A stretch of 64,000 bases of DNA. Source: Thermogemmatispora carboxidivorans. Lineage in GTDB: Bacteria; Chloroflexota; Ktedonobacteria; Ktedonobacterales; Ktedonobacteraceae. Of this stretch, positions 61,861 through 64,000 are shown piece by piece (position 1 is the first letter of the stretch; the number at the start of each line of letters is the position of its first letter). A program made the translations under genes and the position numbers. The stretch is taken from assembly GCF_000702505.1 (NCBI RefSeq), contig NZ_JNIM01000001.1, positions 2,046,001 to 2,110,000 of the forward strand, given 5' to 3'. The notes beneath the pieces are model-generated. The model made no database searches. It was not told the DNA's origin and saw only the letters and a program-made list of their open reading frames with translations.

Positions 61861-63089
61861 GTGCTGTGGTAAACAGCACAACCAGAACGGCGGCTATCAC
61901 CATTATCGGTGGCGGTATCATGGGCGCGGCCCTGGCCTATCAGCTTGCCCGGCGTGGAATACGTGAGGTGGTTGTGCTGGAACGCGAGACGGTGGCCTCT
62001 GGCTCGATTGGGCGCGCCACGGGAGGACTACGCCAACAGTTCGCCGATGAGCTAGATATTATCTTCGCGCGCGAGGGACTACGCTTCTATCGGCAGTTCA
62101 TAGCCGAGATGCAGGCCGAAGCAGTCCCCGCCTCCTCGTTCCCTCCTCCTTTCTACCAGTATGGCTACCTCTTCCTGGTCAGCGACGATGAAGGCTGGCA
62201 GGCCATGCAGGGCTACGTTGCCCTCCAGCGCCGACTTGGCGTTCCCAGCGAGCTACTGACGACGCAAGAGATAGAGGGGCGCTGGTCTGGCCTCCGCCTG
62301 ATCACAGACGATCTGCGTGGTGCCAGCTTCTGCGCGACCGATGGCTACACGGACCCGGCAGCCATGACCCATGCTCTCATGGGAGCAGCACGTCGACTAG
62401 GGGTAGCGGTCTACGAGCAGAGTCCTGTCGTGGCTATTCAGACCGCTCGAGGGCGCGTGCAGGCCGTGCAGACCCCGCAGGGGAGATTGGCCACGCCTCT
62501 GGTCATCAATGCCACCGGCGTCTATGCGGCCCTCACAGCGCGCCTGGTGGGGATCAATGATCTCCCGGTCTATCCTTTGCGGCGTCAGCTCTATCTCTGT
62601 GAGGCGATTGCTGGGCTGCCAGCTGAGCTGCCGATGGTTGTGGACCAGGCAACGGGCTTCCATTTTCGCTGGCGCGATGGCGGCCTGCTCTTGGGGCTGC
62701 CCCATCAGCCTTCTCCCGAGGAGCAAGCTGCCAGCCGTGCACTGGCTGCGGCGGCTTTTGACCTGACGCTTGATCCAGGGGTCTGGCCCCAGATCGAGCG
62801 CGTCGGTGCCCGCCGCTTTCCGGTGCTGGCGGGCCTCCGTCTCCGGCGGGCCTGGGCTGGTCTCTATGAAATGACGCCGGACGAGCATCCGGTGCTGGGT
62901 CCCACCGAGGTTGAGGGTTTCCTCTGCGCCTGTGGTTTTTCCGGGCATGGCTTCATGCATGCTCCACTGGCGGCACAGCTCCTGATCGACTATCTGACCA
63001 CTGGCAAAAGCAGCACGCTCGCGATCGAGCAGTTCAGCCTTCAGCGCTTCCGGGAGGGGCGGCTCCTCCCTGCGACGCGGCTGCTTTAA
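61857..63089 (+). CDS. FAD-dependent amine/amino acid oxidase (glycine/sarcosine oxidase-like)
   Basis: A 410-aa DAO-family flavoprotein. Dinucleotide-binding motif GGGIMGAALAYQLARRG, then VLERETVASGSIGRATGGLRQQF, the second FAD contact ATGVYAALTARLVG, and C-terminal GLYEMTPDEHPVLGP and CGFSGHGFMHAPLAAQLL, all as in the sarcosine oxidase beta/glycine oxidase/DadA group. Oxidises a secondary or primary amine to an imine and passes electrons to oxygen or another acceptor. GTG at 61857 overlaps the previous TGA; a GTG at 61866 is an alternative. Substrate not known. Confidence 0.9.
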   Translation: MSAVVNSTTRTAAITIIGGGIMGAALAYQLARRGIREVVVLERETVASGSIGRATGGLRQQFADELDIIFAREGLRFYRQFIAEMQAEAVPASSFPPPFYQYGYLFLVSDDEGWQAMQGYVALQRRLGVPSELLTTQEIEGRWSGLRLITDDLRGASFCATDGYTDPAAMTHALMGAARRLGVAVYEQSPVVAIQTARGRVQAVQTPQGRLATPLVINATGVYAALTARLVGINDLPVYPLRRQLYLCEAIAGLPAELPMVVDQATGFHFRWRDGGLLLGLPHQPSPEEQAASRALAAAAFDLTLDPGVWPQIERVGARRFPVLAGLRLRRAWAGLYEMTPDEHPVLGPTEVEGFLCACGFSGHGFMHAPLAAQLLIDYLTTGKSSTLAIEQFSLQRFREGRLLPATRLL

Positions 63090-63103
63090 GCAAAGGAGAA
63101 GCA

Positions 63104-63883
63104 ATGACGATCGATACGGACTTTCATAGCCATGTTTCCCGTAGTTCGGCTCGGGCGATGGTGAAGGAGGCCAGAGAGCGAGGATTACGTGTTCTGGGTC
63201 TCTCAGAGCATGTCTTTCAGATGCGCGAAGTGCGTCCACTTCTTGCGCATATGCCACTAGAAGGGCCAGAGATGGCCCTTGTTGACTATATTGAAAGCGT
63301 GCAGGAGGCCAGACAGGCCCTGCAGTGTGACGTCCGTCTGGGTTTGGAGATTGATTTTATTCCTGACAAAATTGAGGCAGTCCTTGAATTACTGCAGGGC
63401 TATCCCTGGGACTTTCTCATTGGCTCCGTTCATGAGATTGATGGGAAGCAGCTAGAGAACGAAGAGGGCTGGGGGGAGCCGCCCCAGGCAGAGCGAGCCT
63501 GGCAGCGCTATATGGAGCTGCTGCGTCAGGCTGTGCGCTCGGGCTTCTTTAGTGTTGTCAGTCATCCGGTGAGATTGTTCGTCGAGAATCGGCACCTGCC
63601 CGCTACTATCGATGAGGAACTAGAGCAGCTCGCTGCTGAAGCCAGACGTTGTGACGTGGCCCTTGAAATCAATGGCTTCGACGTTGCCACCTATCCCCAG
63701 CTCGTGCGTCGTCTTGTGCGAGCCTGTGCCTTACAGGAGACGCCGGTGAGCGTTGGCTCAGATGCTCATTACCCGTCGAGTTTGGCTAACAGTCACGAGG
63801 CCAGTGAGCAGCTACTGCGCGAGGCTGGTATCCAGCGGGTTCGCATCTGGCGCAACATGAGCGCTGAGGAATACCAAATCTGA
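63104..63883 (+). CDS. PHP-domain phosphoesterase (histidinol-phosphatase-like)
   Basis: A 259-aa trinuclear-metal PHP enzyme. Ligands in order: DFHSHVS (His-x-His), GLSEHVF, LGLEIDFI (Glu), IGSVHEIDG, VSHPVRLF and GSDAHYP. That set matches HisK/YtvP-like histidinol phosphatases, but PHP enzymes also hydrolyse other phosphates, so substrate is tentative. AAAGGAG is 5 bp before the ATG and only 14 bp separate it from the oxidase, so it is the third operon gene. No other his genes are in the window. Confidence 0.88.
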   Translation: MTIDTDFHSHVSRSSARAMVKEARERGLRVLGLSEHVFQMREVRPLLAHMPLEGPEMALVDYIESVQEARQALQCDVRLGLEIDFIPDKIEAVLELLQGYPWDFLIGSVHEIDGKQLENEEGWGEPPQAERAWQRYMELLRQAVRSGFFSVVSHPVRLFVENRHLPATIDEELEQLAAEARRCDVALEINGFDVATYPQLVRRLVRACALQETPVSVGSDAHYPSSLANSHEASEQLLREAGIQRVRIWRNMSAEEYQI

Positions 63884-63915
63884 AAGCGGGAGTGCACACA
63901 AGGAGAGCCCCCGGC

Positions 63916-64000
63916 GTGTCAGAGGCGAGCGCCAGCCGGAGAGAGTCGGTGTCGGTGGGGAGAGCTGATCGATCTGGTCCGATCTCCGTTGATCGGATCA
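63916..64000 (+). CDS. Possible start of the next operon gene (tentative)
   Basis: A GTG at 63916 with AAGGAG 10 bp ahead opens a frame to the window edge (28 codons, VSEASASRRESVSVGRAD). It is polar and unrecognised, too short to judge. Confidence 0.2.
   Translation, partial: MSEASASRRESVSVGRADRSGPISVDRI

Overview
The window is about 60% G+C, densely coded on both strands, and looks like a chromosomal segment of a Ktedonobacteria-type Chloroflexota (Thermogemmatispora/Ktedonobacter relatives). That placement is an inference from family content: a giant BTAD/ATPase/TPR regulator with a Cys-rich N-terminal module, a tricorn-type protease, SufU, a MoaD-like small protein, a formimidoylglutamate deiminase, and an N-terminal membrane-anchored FKBP. 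No rRNA, CRISPR array, phage module or intact transposase was seen.

Layout. 0-3 kb: the start of a coiled-coil protein running off the left edge, an Ig-like lipoprotein, an amicyanin-like copper lipoprotein and two identical tRNA-Glu(CTC) units, each with its own promoter, leader hairpin and terminator. 3-9.5 kb: two MFS transporters, class I fructose-bisphosphate aldolase and an APC permease with a USP-like C-terminal domain (KimA-like layout). 10-18.4 kb: a coiled-coil protein, a zinc-ribbon membrane protein, uvrB, a 1.5-kb stretch without a convincing gene, a SpeD-family decarboxylase, an alpha/beta hydrolase and a two-TM membrane protein. 18.7-27.6 kb: a LacI regulator facing a promoter, an operator and a decayed glycoside hydrolase gene. 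Next comes a complete fructose PTS operon (EIIA-HPr-EI fusion, 1-phosphofructokinase, EIIBC) with a divergent LacI-type repressor and two near-identical operators. 27.6-38 kb: HutF-like deiminase, tricorn protease, FKBP isomerase, a pyrEFD operon and acetate kinase. 38-47.3 kb: a lectin-fold-like protein, a cysteine-desulfurase-like enzyme with a displaced Cys, endonuclease III, a lipid-kinase-family protein, two tandem excisionase-like HTH genes behind iteron-like repeats, ComM and a MoaD-like protein. 47.5-56 kb: an iron/cobalamin-type ABC ATPase and permease without a binding protein, a flavin reductase overlapping a UDG-family gene, SufU, a rhodanese and RecD2. 56.4-64 kb: the 1504-aa regulator, then a three-gene operon of O-methyltransferase, FAD oxidoreductase and PHP phosphatase.

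How it fits together. Fructose would enter through the PTS as fructose-1-phosphate, become fructose-1,6-bisphosphate through FruK, and could be split by the aldolase at 6.3 kb. The fru promoter has its -10 and spacer inside a TTGTAA-N4-TTACAA operator; a related operator lies just downstream of the promoter of the decayed glycoside hydrolase, opposite the other LacI gene. This suggests a sugar-degradation locus that lost its enzyme but kept its regulator. pyrE, pyrF and pyrD form a compact operon closed by a strong terminator. DNA repair genes (uvrB, nth, UDG-like, recD2) are scattered rather than clustered.
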